A stretch of DNA of 64,000 nucleotides from Nitrospirota bacterium (GTDB lineage Bacteria; Nitrospirota; Thermodesulfovibrionia; Thermodesulfovibrionales; UBA1546). Position numbers and translations under genes: made by a program. Shown here piece by piece: positions 15,936-24,528 of this stretch. The stretch covers positions 62,001 through 126,000 of the forward strand of contig WPIF01000001.1 of NCBI GenBank assembly GCA_009773185.1, written 5' to 3'. The notes under the pieces are model-generated. The model was not told the origin of the DNA. It searched no databases and was given only the letters and a program-made list of their open reading frames with translations. The first letter of the stretch is position 1, and every line of letters begins with the position of its first letter.

Positions 15936-17493
15936 TGCTATAGAAACTGTCAATACGTTTTCTCGCAGCATCTTTTTGTTTATCATATTGCTGTGGCGCG
16001 ATATTATAAAAAATTTCATAATATTCAACCGCCTGTTTTAAAAGGCCCACATTGTCAAGATTAATCGCAAGGTTGTAGTAGGCCTCTATATTGTTCTTGT
16101 TGAGGGCAATAGCCTTTTTATATTCCTCTATGGCCCTGAAGTGTTTACTTTGCAGCATATAACAGTTTCCAAGATTATTATGCACCCTCGATTTCATCGG
16201 AGATTTTTTTGCGGCGTCTTCCCATAGAGAAAGCTTTGTCTCCCATACCCTGTTCCTCTGAAATGTGGCGGCTGACAGAAGAACAATCAATACAGCTACA
16301 ATACAAATAGCAGTCCTGTTGTATGTTCCTCCTTCTTTCTGCATCGAGGCCCACTTCGATAACACATCCGATATGATTACAAAAATGCCGGCAGATGCAA
16401 GATATACCCTGTGTTCAAAGATAGGGTCTATGATCGGGATTATTGTTGATGTCGGGGCGAGAATTATAAAAAACCAGAGAATAAAAAATGAACCAAGCCT
16501 CCATTTTTTGAAGAGCAAAAGAGCAGAAAACAGAAGCATCAGGAGAAATATAAAAGACAGTGCAGTCTCTGCCTCAAAAAAACTCCTGCTTATCCTGAAA
16601 TCATAATCCAGATTCTGATTGACCGGCAGAAATATTAATCTGATATAAGCAGTAAGCACCCTGAACTGCGTCATAAGATATTCCCATGGGGTAAACGCCT
16701 TTACTGAAAATCCCGCGTCAATGCTCTTGCTGAATCCATAGATGATAAGGATTCCTGTTATTAATGCCAAACCAATAAATATGCCCGGCCCTGCTATCCT
16801 CTCTAAAAAGGGCCTGTCCTCCAGAAAATAAAAATCATACAAAAGTATGACAACAGGCAATGTGATTGCTATCTCTTTGCTGTATATGGCAAGAATACCG
16901 AAGATAATAGAAGCAGCGTATAGCGTATAGCGTGTAGCGTGTACCCCCTGACCCCTAACCCCTAACCCCTGCCTTACAAGTCTTGCCTCAATATAGGCAA
17001 GCAGGGAGCAAAGATAAAAGAGCGATGCCAGAGACTCATATCTCTGCGATATGTAACTGACCGCCTCTGTCTGTATCGGGTGCAGAAGGAATATAGCTGT
17101 GGAAATAAGGGCAACAGATAATGCGCGGTCTGCATAATCGGCAGGAAGTTTTGGCGAGCGCATTGTAAGCAGCACAATGCCAGAGATCAATAAGCCATTA
17201 AAGATGTGAATAAAGAAATTTGTTAAGTGATACCACCTTACATCAAGGCCCCCTAATTTATAGTTCAGTGCAAATGTAATAGTGGTAAAAGGGCGTGATC
17301 CATTTCCTATACTGCCGGCGAGATTACGACATGAATATTTTGAGGCGCCATTGACATAAGGGTTCTCAATTACAGATGTATCATCATCAAATTGGAATTC
17401 ACCGTTGAAGATCCTGCTGTAGGAGAAAATAGAAAGCAGAAAAATAACAGCAAATGCGATTATGATATATTTTTTTTGAAGGTTGACAGGCAT
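15922..17493 (-). CDS. TMTC-like GT-C glycosyltransferase with TPR, repeat-derived loop
   Basis: A 523-residue membrane protein. The first loop has FQFDDDTSV; HPIQTEAVSYISQRYE follows near residue 140. A loop at about residues 174-193 (RQGLGVRGQG...ATRYTLYA) is read from two simple repeats at 16915-16972, and the helix after it resumes with IYSKEIAITLPVV as in the paralogue at 63182. A TPR (VHNNLGNCYMLQSKHFRAI and the next unit) lies at the C-terminus. It is 79 nt from DUF2304 across a repeat-filled spacer and probably belongs to the GT2/DUF2304 run. Confidence 0.82.
   Translation of the reverse strand: MPVNLQKKYIIIAFAVIFLLSIFSYSRIFNGEFQFDDDTSVIENPYVNGASKYSCRNLAGSIGNGSRPFTTITFALNYKLGGLDVRWYHLTNFFIHIFNGLLISGIVLLTMRSPKLPADYADRALSVALISTAIFLLHPIQTEAVSYISQRYESLASLFYLCSLLAYIEARLVRQGLGVRGQGVHATRYTLYAASIIFGILAIYSKEIAITLPVVILLYDFYFLEDRPFLERIAGPGIFIGLALITGILIIYGFSKSIDAGFSVKAFTPWEYLMTQFRVLTAYIRLIFLPVNQNLDYDFRISRSFFEAETALSFIFLLMLLFSALLLFKKWRLGSFFILWFFIILAPTSTIIPIIDPIFEHRVYLASAGIFVIISDVLSKWASMQKEGGTYNRTAICIVAVLIVLLSAATFQRNRVWETKLSLWEDAAKKSPMKSRVHNNLGNCYMLQSKHFRAIEEYKKAIALNKNNIEAYYNLAINLDNVGLLKQAVEYYEIFYNIAPQQYDKQKDAARKRIDSFYSKKVK
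16915..16972. repeat. CTACACGCTA-type plus CCCCTAA-type repeats inside a coding sequence
   Basis: agcgtatagcgtgtagcgt (CTACACGCTA family, reverse orientation) abuts a tract of cccctaa units. Both are in frame within the 15922-17493 gene. The first family is otherwise found in spacers (1198, 3645, 59901). Confidence 0.8.
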
Positions 17494-17496
17494 CTA

Positions 17497-17578
17497 TTTG
17501 AACTTCTTGACCTTTTGAAACTATCTACCCTTTTCTTTTATTACCCTTCTTTCCCTTTTTACCCTTTTGAAACTATTC
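17497..17578. repeat. AACTTTT-type repeat, intergenic
   Basis: Units cttttgaaac, tacccttttc, ttacccttc and ttttgaaac fill the spacer between DUF2304 and the 15922 gene and touch the 3' end of DUF2304. Confidence 0.75.
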
Positions 17579-17914
17579 CCCCTGTTTTTCTTTGTCGTAT
17601 ATCGCCAGCTTTTGGGCAAGGTCTTTTACCTGAGCAGTAAGTTTAGTAATCTTCACAGAATAGTGAAGATTGATAAGTATTAAAAAAATAAACCCGAATA
17701 TAAAAAGTGTTGTTGTTGGATTTACGGCTCCGATAAAACGCGTGAGCCTTTCTAAAATGTCATACCATAAAACAAGCACAACGATTCCAAGGCCTGTTGC
17801 CAGCCACAGAAATGAATACTCTTCAGCAAGCCTTCTTCTTCGCACCATCTCTAAAATTATCAGAAACACACCCGCTCCGATTATTAAGGCAAACAATTTC
17901 TGTTGAATACTCAT
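17573..17914 (-). CDS. DUF2304 membrane protein
   Basis: A 113-residue small membrane protein of DUF2304 type: two or three helices, the RRRRLAEEYSFLWLATG segment, then ILINLHYSVKITKLTAQVKDLAQKLA, which looks like a short coiled coil. DUF2304 genes commonly sit beside DPM-like GT2 genes, as here (5 nt after the GT2 stop), and probably assist the glycosyltransferase at the membrane. The start has a strong Shine-Dalgarno (AAGGAG, 8 nt) formed by the end of the GT2 gene. Confidence 0.88.
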   Translation of the reverse strand: MSIQQKLFALIIGAGVFLIILEMVRRRRLAEEYSFLWLATGLGIVVLVLWYDILERLTRFIGAVNPTTTLFIFGFIFLILINLHYSVKITKLTAQVKDLAQKLAIYDKEKQGE

Positions 17915-17919
17915 AAGCC

Positions 17920-18630
17920 TTACTCCTTTCTTAATAACGTTACAAAAATCGAAAGCAGCATTTTAAAAATATAATACAGCGGATTGATGATTCCGCCATG
18001 CATTGAAGGCTTTGCAGCATTATGCATAACTACAGGGACTTCCTTAAATCTGAAACCTTTCCTGTGAAGCATAATAATCACATCTGCATCGGGATAATCA
18101 ACAGGATATGCCCTGCTCGCGTAAAACTCCATTACTTTCTTGTTTAAGGCCTGAAATCCGGAGGTAGGATCTGTTATTTTTCTTCCGGTTAAAACAGAAG
18201 TGATAAAACCAAAAAAATACATCCCCATCCTTCTTACAAAAGGCGCACTATAACTTTCCTCGCTTAAAAACCTTGAACCTATCACAATATCAACCTCATC
18301 CTTGAGAATGGGTTCGATCAGTGCCTGTATTGATAAAGGGTCATGCTGGCCGTCGGCATCCATCTGGACAGCAAATTCATATTTCTTTTTTAGTGCATAT
18401 TTAAACCCGGTCTGAAGTGCCGCGCCATAACCAAGGTTAAACGGCAACTCAATAACCAGGGCCCCTGCTGCTTTTGCCTCACCGGCTGTGCTATCGGCCG
18501 AACCATCGCTGACAACAATAATATCAGCATCGGTTGATTTTCTGATGCCGGATATGGTTAACGCAATCCTGCCTCCCTCATTGTATGCAGGGATTATGAT
18601 GGCAAAGTGATTTTTCATCTCGTTGCTCAT
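17920..18630 (-). CDS. GT2 glycosyltransferase, polyprenyl-phosphate sugar synthase type
   Basis: A 236-residue GT-A enzyme with FAIIIPAYNEGGRI, DIIVVSDGSAD and the DADGQHDP catalytic motif (near residue 92), then GSRF and DPTSGFQALN, the DPM1-like signature. It loads polyprenyl phosphate with a sugar for the GT-C enzymes. Met-1 (18630) and Met-5 (18618) are both possible starts. It is followed by DUF2304 and preceded by a B12-binding radical SAM gene. Confidence 0.9.
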   Translation of the reverse strand: MSNEMKNHFAIIIPAYNEGGRIALTISGIRKSTDADIIVVSDGSADSTAGEAKAAGALVIELPFNLGYGAALQTGFKYALKKKYEFAVQMDADGQHDPLSIQALIEPILKDEVDIVIGSRFLSEESYSAPFVRRMGMYFFGFITSVLTGRKITDPTSGFQALNKKVMEFYASRAYPVDYPDADVIIMLHRKGFRFKEVPVVMHNAAKPSMHGGIINPLYYIFKMLLSIFVTLLRKE

Positions 18631-18654
18631 AGCTTATAACTCATCGTTTACAGG

Positions 18655-20094
18655 TTATAATCGTTTTGCCGCCTTCTCAGCCCTGATAGCAAAGTACATC
18701 TTAACAAAATCACTGATAATACTAAAGGCGCGCATCCTTGTAAGAAGCTTTAAAAAATACAACGGCCTTTTGAAGAATCTGTTGACAGCAATGTCGCGTA
18801 ATTTCATAAGCTCTTCGGCGCTAAGTGATTCATTTAAAGGGATAGGCGGTGTATTCACACTTCCAAAATCGTTCCAGGCAGGAAGCGGAATATTATTATC
18901 CAGACAATACTGATAAAGCTCAGTTCCCGGCAATGGAATAGCAATTGCAAACGACGCATATTCCTCATCAAGCTCACATGCAAGCCGAATGGTGTCCATT
19001 GCAGTCTCACGCGTCTCGCCTAAATTACCGAGCATAAAATTCCCGGCTATAAAGAGCCCTGCCTCCCTGGATAAAGCATAAGCCTTCTTTATCTGAGCAA
19101 TTGTGATGTGTTTATTCATTCGATCTAATATCTCCTGGCTGCCGCTTTCCACACCGAAACAGATCCACCGAACCGAAGCCTGGCGCATCTTCTTAAGGGT
19201 GGGCAGATGCACAGTATCCGCCCTTGATGAAACCATGATCTCAAGTCTTTTGTCATAGCCCTTTTCAATAATATAGTCGCATATGTCATTCACCATTTTG
19301 CGGTTTGCCGTAAAAGTATCGTCCTGAAAATAGAGCACCCTTACGCCCCACTTGTTCACCAGATAATCAAGCTGGTCCTTTATTTGTTGCATGCTGAAGA
19401 ACCTTATACCTTTACCAAACACATTGTGGGCAGCACAGAAATTACATTTTCCGATACATCCCCTGCCCGTAAAGATAATACCCAGAGGTTTTCTATAGCC
19501 GTTTACCCATTTATTCCATCCATAAGACCTGTATAACGTATAGTTAAGCAAGTGAAAGGCAGGCAGAGGAAGTACGCTTAGATCCTTTATCGGCAGCCTG
19601 GTGCCTGTAATGGTAATTTGGCCGTTATTCCTGTACGCTATGCCTGCTACATTCTTAAGATCGGCATTCCTATCCAGTGCGCCGAGAATGTCAACAATCG
19701 TTTCATCTCCCTCGCCGATAACGCTGATATCTATATTCTGCGAGTCCCTCAACGTCTGTTCAGGCAATGCTGATACATGAGGTCCTCCGACAATAACTGT
19801 GATATTCGGCAATTTAGCTTTTAATTTTTCATAGAATATCTGTGTGATATCCATTGTTGCCGTCATAATGGTTGAACCGACATAATCAGGTTTTTTTTCA
19901 ATAATTTTCTCTATAGTCTGGTCAAGCGTCAGTTGTTCAGCGTCGCCGTCGATAATAGACACCTCATGGCCTGCCTTTTCCGCTGTAGCGGCCACACTTG
20001 CAAGGCCAATAGGAGGATTAATAGCAACAAAGTCCTGAAGACTGTGATAAGCATTCTCCATGGTTGGAATAACAACCAAAACCAATTTTTTCAT
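18655..20094 (-). CDS. B12-binding radical SAM protein
   Basis: A protein of about 479 residues. The N-terminal 150 residues form a cobalamin-binding fold (INPPIGLASVAATAEKAG, VIVGGPHVSALPE), followed by a radical SAM domain with CIGKCNFC (CxxxCxxC). Such enzymes methylate unactivated carbons or rearrange lipids and sugars; the substrate is not evident. The frame extends to 20124, but the ATG at 20094 (MKKLVLVVIPTM) has GGAGGA 7 nt upstream and is preferred. A paralogue is at 61800-63182, beyond the other end of the polysaccharide locus. Confidence 0.88.
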   Translation of the reverse strand: MKKLVLVVIPTMENAYHSLQDFVAINPPIGLASVAATAEKAGHEVSIIDGDAEQLTLDQTIEKIIEKKPDYVGSTIMTATMDITQIFYEKLKAKLPNITVIVGGPHVSALPEQTLRDSQNIDISVIGEGDETIVDILGALDRNADLKNVAGIAYRNNGQITITGTRLPIKDLSVLPLPAFHLLNYTLYRSYGWNKWVNGYRKPLGIIFTGRGCIGKCNFCAAHNVFGKGIRFFSMQQIKDQLDYLVNKWGVRVLYFQDDTFTANRKMVNDICDYIIEKGYDKRLEIMVSSRADTVHLPTLKKMRQASVRWICFGVESGSQEILDRMNKHITIAQIKKAYALSREAGLFIAGNFMLGNLGETRETAMDTIRLACELDEEYASFAIAIPLPGTELYQYCLDNNIPLPAWNDFGSVNTPPIPLNESLSAEELMKLRDIAVNRFFKRPLYFLKLLTRMRAFSIISDFVKMYFAIRAEKAAKRL

Positions 20095-20206
20095 GATATT
20101 TCCTCCAGCAATGTTCTCCCGCAAATAGATATCCTAAAACATCTGCACAATAAGTGTGCCAATGACTAACACAGTAATGTTGACCTTGGCTATTTACGCC
20201 ATATAC

Positions 20207-21376
20207 TCATTTATAAGTATCATTCAAAACATCCCTATAAGTATCATTCAAAATATCCTTCAAAACTTCCAAAGTAAATTTCTTAGATACAAATACATGG
20301 CTTTCTTTTGAAATCCGCATCCACAATTCCTTATCCGTCAAAAGACGGATCACCCCATCGGCAAAGTCTAAAGGGCTGTCGGCTAGAAGTATGTTTAAAT
20401 TATCAGTTGCGCCTATTCCTTCATTGCCAAATCTTGTGGAAACAACTGGTGTTCCAGCCGCCATAGCGTCCAAAATCTTGGTGATAATGCCTCCGCCAAT
20501 TAAAATAGGGGCAACAAAAACAGTAGCTTTTTTATAATAAGATTCTATGTCCTCTATAAAGCCGGTAACAATAACATTTTTATCCTTCTCCGGTATCTCA
20601 AGGATCTCTTTTGTTGGACCATAACCAACAATATAGAGTTTTACATTCGTGATTCTTGATTTTATCAGTGGGAATATTTTGTTATAAAAATAAAGAACTG
20701 ATTTAATATTTAAATCGTGGTCTCTAAACGATCCCAAAAATAAAATAACATTTTCTTCTCTGTCAACTTTTTTATCGACAAAATTAAATCCAGCAGGAGG
20801 GGGGAGGAAACTTACTTTAAGCTTTGGGTCCATTTTAAGCAAATAATCCTTGTCAGAATCGGAACGGGTAAAAACAAAATCGAATTTACGTACACAATAA
20901 ATCTCCAACTTTTTAATTAAAAAATATTCCAAATAGTTTAGGGCCCTTGATAATCCCTTGCTTGCCAACAATCTCCTTTCAGACACTTTTGTTAATACAT
21001 CATTGGCAACAAGTATCATCGGGATTTGTTTCTTTCTTAGCAATATTGCAGATTCAACCCATTCAGCATGCATAATATCGAACTTATTTGCTGCAACAAT
21101 CTTATTTACTCTTAAGCCATATTGCAAAAAAGAAAGAATAATCCTTAATATTGTTAGCAGATTTCTATTTCGAATCCTCTTATAGGGAAAAAGATAGATT
21201 TCCTTGCAGTATTTTCTAATTTCCTCCACATCATCTAATTCTATCTCTTCAGCCCTTGTAACCAGATAAATTTCATGTTCCCTGGATAATTCCTTAATAA
21301 CTTGAGTCACACCCCTGCTACCTGCATGGGTGGCATTTAGTTTAGGCAAATAAAGAGAGGCGATCAATATTTTCAA
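20207..21376 (-). CDS. GT4-family glycosyltransferase
   Basis: A 389-residue GT-B glycosyltransferase. The N-terminus MKILIASLYLPKLNATHAGSRG is an acceptor-domain start; the C-terminal nucleotide-sugar site has VILFLGSF, IVTGFIEDIESYY and GGGIITKILDAMAAGTPVVST, the GT4 E-x7-E region in modified form. It probably adds a sugar to a surface glycan in the cytoplasm. The start is TTG at 21376, directly after the TAG of a 17-codon frame, with AGAGG about 9 nt upstream. It is the last gene of the polysaccharide run. Confidence 0.85.
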   Translation of the reverse strand: MKILIASLYLPKLNATHAGSRGVTQVIKELSREHEIYLVTRAEEIELDDVEEIRKYCKEIYLFPYKRIRNRNLLTILRIILSFLQYGLRVNKIVAANKFDIMHAEWVESAILLRKKQIPMILVANDVLTKVSERRLLASKGLSRALNYLEYFLIKKLEIYCVRKFDFVFTRSDSDKDYLLKMDPKLKVSFLPPPAGFNFVDKKVDREENVILFLGSFRDHDLNIKSVLYFYNKIFPLIKSRITNVKLYIVGYGPTKEILEIPEKDKNVIVTGFIEDIESYYKKATVFVAPILIGGGIITKILDAMAAGTPVVSTRFGNEGIGATDNLNILLADSPLDFADGVIRLLTDKELWMRISKESHVFVSKKFTLEVLKDILNDTYRDVLNDTYK

Positions 21377-21430
21377 CTAAATTATCCTCTGAATTGCAGC
21401 GCCAATATCTTCCGGCCTGACAATATCCAT
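21377..21430 (-). CDS. 17-codon frame, possible remnant of a glycosyltransferase tail
   Basis: An ATG at 21430, one base after the GT9 stop, opens 17 codons (MDIVRPEDIGAAIQRII) ending in TAG that abuts the TTG start of the GT4 gene. The peptide resembles the last helix of heptosyltransferases ('xxI.PEDVxAAI'), so it may be the tail of a deleted gene, or a coupling leader. The evidence is slight. Confidence 0.3.
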   Translation of the reverse strand: MDIVRPEDIGAAIQRII

Positions 21431-22453
21431 TTAGGTATCGCCTTCAAGTTTTTGGATATGACTCATCATAGCATCATACAATCTCTCTGCCGTAATCGTA
21501 GAATTATCTGCATCTGCCCTGAAACTGCAAAAATCTTTTGAGGTAGATAAGACTTTCTCCCCTGTTCCAAAAGTTTCAATTTCCCATGGCGGCCCCTGGG
21601 AGAAAAAACTCAAAGTCGGCCTCATCTGTGCAATTGCCAGATGCAAGGCAAGGCTGTCACTGCTGATCACATAATCAAGGTGTTTTATAATTGCCGCGAA
21701 TTCCAGTAATGAATTATTGCTTCCGGTATCAATAACATTGGGGCTCTTTACAGACCCCTTTATTTTATTGTGTCTGTCGATTTCAGCTTCAGCGCCAAGA
21801 AGAAAGATCCTTGCCGGTTTACCATTAAGACTGAGAGGCAATAACATATGAACAAGTTTAATTGCTTCGTCAACTCTTAACTGTTTGGAAGGCCATCTTC
21901 CTCCAGAGCCGCTATTGATCCCGATATTAAAACAATCCGTCGGAAACATGCCTTTATTTGATTTTTCTATTTCCGGGGAATTAAAAAATATCGGAGAAGG
22001 GATTTTAATATCTAACAACAACTCCATGAGTTCCTTATGTGACCGCCTGTTCTGCTGTTTTAATTTGTCAGCCCGTTCCTTGCCATACCTTGATATCAAA
22101 CCTAAATCAAACCATATTGAAGCGCTATCGGTATAAACTGGCTGTTCACTATTGTCCAAATATGAGCCGATGAGTTTTTTGAACTTAAAATTTTTTAATA
22201 AGTGTAAAACTTCAACCTCATCATCTAACGAAATAAGAAGATCAAAATAAACATCGAACAAATATTTCATATTAAGAGTGGGCGTAAAGAGACCGCATAT
22301 ATATGGATTGAATCTCAACAAGTCAAATGAAGAATTGCTCGTCAGCCACCACACTCTCGGATCGCCGTATTTCTCCATTAAACCAGGTAGAATAAATGAT
22401 GTTCTCACCACGTCGCCCAGCGCGCCGAACTTCATTATCAGAATATTTTTCAT
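21431..22453 (-). CDS. GT9-family (heptosyltransferase-like) glycosyltransferase
   Basis: A 340-residue GT-B protein. The N-terminus MKNILIMKFGALGDVVRTSFILPGL has the GxLGD motif of ADP-heptose:LPS heptosyltransferases; NIGINSGSGGRWPSKQL and the SSDSLALHLAIAQMRPTLSFF segment match the GT9 donor site. It adds a heptose or related sugar to the lipid core or glycan. It follows the HldE-like gene immediately, as expected if that gene feeds its donor. Confidence 0.88.
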   Translation of the reverse strand: MKNILIMKFGALGDVVRTSFILPGLMEKYGDPRVWWLTSNSSFDLLRFNPYICGLFTPTLNMKYLFDVYFDLLISLDDEVEVLHLLKNFKFKKLIGSYLDNSEQPVYTDSASIWFDLGLISRYGKERADKLKQQNRRSHKELMELLLDIKIPSPIFFNSPEIEKSNKGMFPTDCFNIGINSGSGGRWPSKQLRVDEAIKLVHMLLPLSLNGKPARIFLLGAEAEIDRHNKIKGSVKSPNVIDTGSNNSLLEFAAIIKHLDYVISSDSLALHLAIAQMRPTLSFFSQGPPWEIETFGTGEKVLSTSKDFCSFRADADNSTITAERLYDAMMSHIQKLEGDT

Positions 22454-22455
22454 GT

Positions 22456-23823
22456 TCAGCCCTTTGAGATGCGTTCAATCTTTATTTTCGCGGCGCACTC
22501 TTTTTCCAGAACAGCGTCACCGTCCTGTTTTTGCCTCAGGGTCACCACATCAGGCATCATTTCCTTGATCACATTAAGGGGCGGGGCCGTGTCGACCAGC
22601 ACTACATAGTCGATAAGTTCCAGCGCCGTCAGGACCTCCATCCGTTCCTCCAAATTGGATATTGTTCCCCTGCCGCCATGATGTTTCCCGGCGCTCTCGT
22701 CACTGACGATCCCAACGATGAGGACGTCACCCCTGCTTTTTGACTGTTTCAGGAAGGAGATATGCCATTTTTGAATGCTGTCAAAGAAACCGTAGGTGAA
22801 AACGACCTTTTTCCCCTTATACCGCAGATCGTTCATCAGGTTCTTGAGCTGGCCGCTGTGGACCAGCTTCTTGTTTCTGCCTTCCTGCGCCGTCATCAGT
22901 TCGATATATTCGATGGGGGCAGTCCCACTCTTACCCACCACTATGCCTGATGCCTTATTTGCCAGATGGATGGACGTAGCCAGATCAAGACCGCTTCCGA
23001 TGGAAACGGCAAGAGTTGCTATTACTGTGTCGCCTGCGCCTGATACATCAAATACCTCTTTAGCCTCCGAATGAAAATGAAGCACATCATCTCCCGATAT
23101 TAAAGACATTCCTTTTTCCGACCGCGTAACCAATATGTTCTTGAATCCGAACTCCTTCAGTATACGGCGCCCGTACTCCTCAATTTCATTGTCCTCATTA
23201 ACGATGTCAATGCCGCAAGCATGGCTAAGCTCTCTAACATTAGGCTTGACTATCGTAGCTCCTCTAAATTTATTCCAATCCCTGCACTTTGGGTCAACGA
23301 GTACGCTGATGTTTTTCTCACCAGCGGACTTTATAATATAATCACAAAGCTCAGGGGTACATACGCCTTTATCATAGTCTGAAATAATCACCGTATTTAC
23401 GCATTGAAGACTCTCGTTCACATGTTTTATTATTTGTTTTATGTTACTATGCTCAAGCGTTATCGTCTCCTCAAAATCCAGCCGTACGATTTGCTGATGC
23501 TCGCCAATCACTCTTACTTTCGTGATTGTAGGATGATCGGTCTCCACAAGAAATGATTTTACATTTATTTTATCCAATAAATCAGAAAGAATTTTTCTAT
23601 TGAGATCTCTCCCTACAACGCCTATTAAACTCGCATTGCCATGAAGGTGCGCGATATTATTGGCTACATTTCCAGCGCCACCGGGAGTAAAATAGGATTT
23701 ATTAACCTTTACTATAGGTACCGGCGCTTCAGGAGAAATACGGCGGACAACCCCTTTGTGGAATTTATCCAGCATAATGTCGCCGAACACCAGGATTGAT
23801 GCTTTTGAAAAATCATAATCCAT
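22456..23823 (-). CDS. HldE-like sugar kinase fused to a degenerate nucleotidyltransferase domain
   Basis: About 455 residues. Residues 1-310 are a clear PfkB/RfaE kinase: FGDIMLDKF, RISPEAPVPIV, GGAGNVANNIA, and VSGAGDTVIATLA with the catalytic Asp. From about 335 the cytidylyltransferase-fold domain of HldE follows, but its nucleotide-binding motif, normally FDxxHxGH, reads FDSIQKWH, the VKGGDY-type segment is absent, and the C-terminus is short. The kinase half is therefore likely active and the transferase half dead or altered. The C-terminal DNA (22456-22960) looks richer in GC than the kinase part. The start is the ATG at 23823 with AAGGAG 6 nt upstream. Confidence 0.85.
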   Translation of the reverse strand: MDYDFSKASILVFGDIMLDKFHKGVVRRISPEAPVPIVKVNKSYFTPGGAGNVANNIAHLHGNASLIGVVGRDLNRKILSDLLDKINVKSFLVETDHPTITKVRVIGEHQQIVRLDFEETITLEHSNIKQIIKHVNESLQCVNTVIISDYDKGVCTPELCDYIIKSAGEKNISVLVDPKCRDWNKFRGATIVKPNVRELSHACGIDIVNEDNEIEEYGRRILKEFGFKNILVTRSEKGMSLISGDDVLHFHSEAKEVFDVSGAGDTVIATLAVSIGSGLDLATSIHLANKASGIVVGKSGTAPIEYIELMTAQEGRNKKLVHSGQLKNLMNDLRYKGKKVVFTYGFFDSIQKWHISFLKQSKSRGDVLIVGIVSDESAGKHHGGRGTISNLEERMEVLTALELIDYVVLVDTAPPLNVIKEMMPDVVTLRQKQDGDAVLEKECAAKIKIERISKG

Positions 23824-23834
23824 AAATGACTCCT

Positions 23835-24527
23835 TCAATATATTCTTCGCAGTATATCCAATTCCCCGATTCGCATTGTTCTGGCGCCATCAAGCATTTT
23901 GCATATAACATCCGCCATTTCATCCGGATCTATAAATTTATCATGGTCCTTTCGTCCTGCGGACATATCAGTTGACATCGCGCCTGAGTAAATATTTATT
24001 ATTAAAACATTCGCTCGCAAAGCCTCGAATTGAAAAGACCCCATGAAGCCTCTGAGACCGTGTTTACCTGCGCTGTACGCCGCTTCAAGATCGCTGAAAT
24101 TTTTTCCTGCAAGGGAATTAATGTTGACTATCAGTCCGAACTTCCTTTTTTTAAACAACTCAAAAATTTTTTTTGTAAGAATTACCGGAGCTATTAGATT
24201 TACCTCGATTATTTTTCTGAATTCAGATATGCTCATTTCTGAAACGCTTTTTCCGAGATAATCGCCGGCATTATTGATTAAAACATCAACCTCATGCCTG
24301 TTTGCACAATCAGTCAATTTTTGTATGGTCTGTCCTTCCACTATATCACCGCTGACAATCTCACAGGCGACATTATACTTTGCAATCTCACCTTTTAAGG
24401 CATAAAGTCGCTTTTCATCCCTGCCATGTATGACAACATTATGGCCTGCTTTTGCAATTGCTAAAGATAAACTTCTGCCCAGCCCTCTGCTTGCTCCAGT
24501 AATTAGAACGGTTTTCGGTTTTGACAT
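23835..24527 (-). CDS. SDR-family oxidoreductase
   Basis: A 230-residue classical short-chain dehydrogenase: VLITGASRGLGRSLSLAIA (NAD(P) site), NNAGD, INSLAG serine region and YSAGKHG (catalytic Tyr and Lys). It oxidises or reduces a carbinol or ketone, presumably of the sugar made by this cassette. It sits between the MDR dehydrogenase and the HldE-like gene. The GGAG of its ribosome site is formed by the last codons of the dehydrogenase gene. Confidence 0.88.
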   Translation of the reverse strand: MSKPKTVLITGASRGLGRSLSLAIAKAGHNVVIHGRDEKRLYALKGEIAKYNVACEIVSGDIVEGQTIQKLTDCANRHEVDVLINNAGDYLGKSVSEMSISEFRKIIEVNLIAPVILTKKIFELFKKRKFGLIVNINSLAGKNFSDLEAAYSAGKHGLRGFMGSFQFEALRANVLIINIYSGAMSTDMSAGRKDHDKFIDPDEMADVICKMLDGARTMRIGELDILRRIY

Positions 24528-24528
24528 A

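Noticed and set aside
22456-23823. Calling this gene hldE outright
   Set aside because: The nucleotidyltransferase motif is degenerate, so the full bifunctional activity implied by the symbol is not supported.
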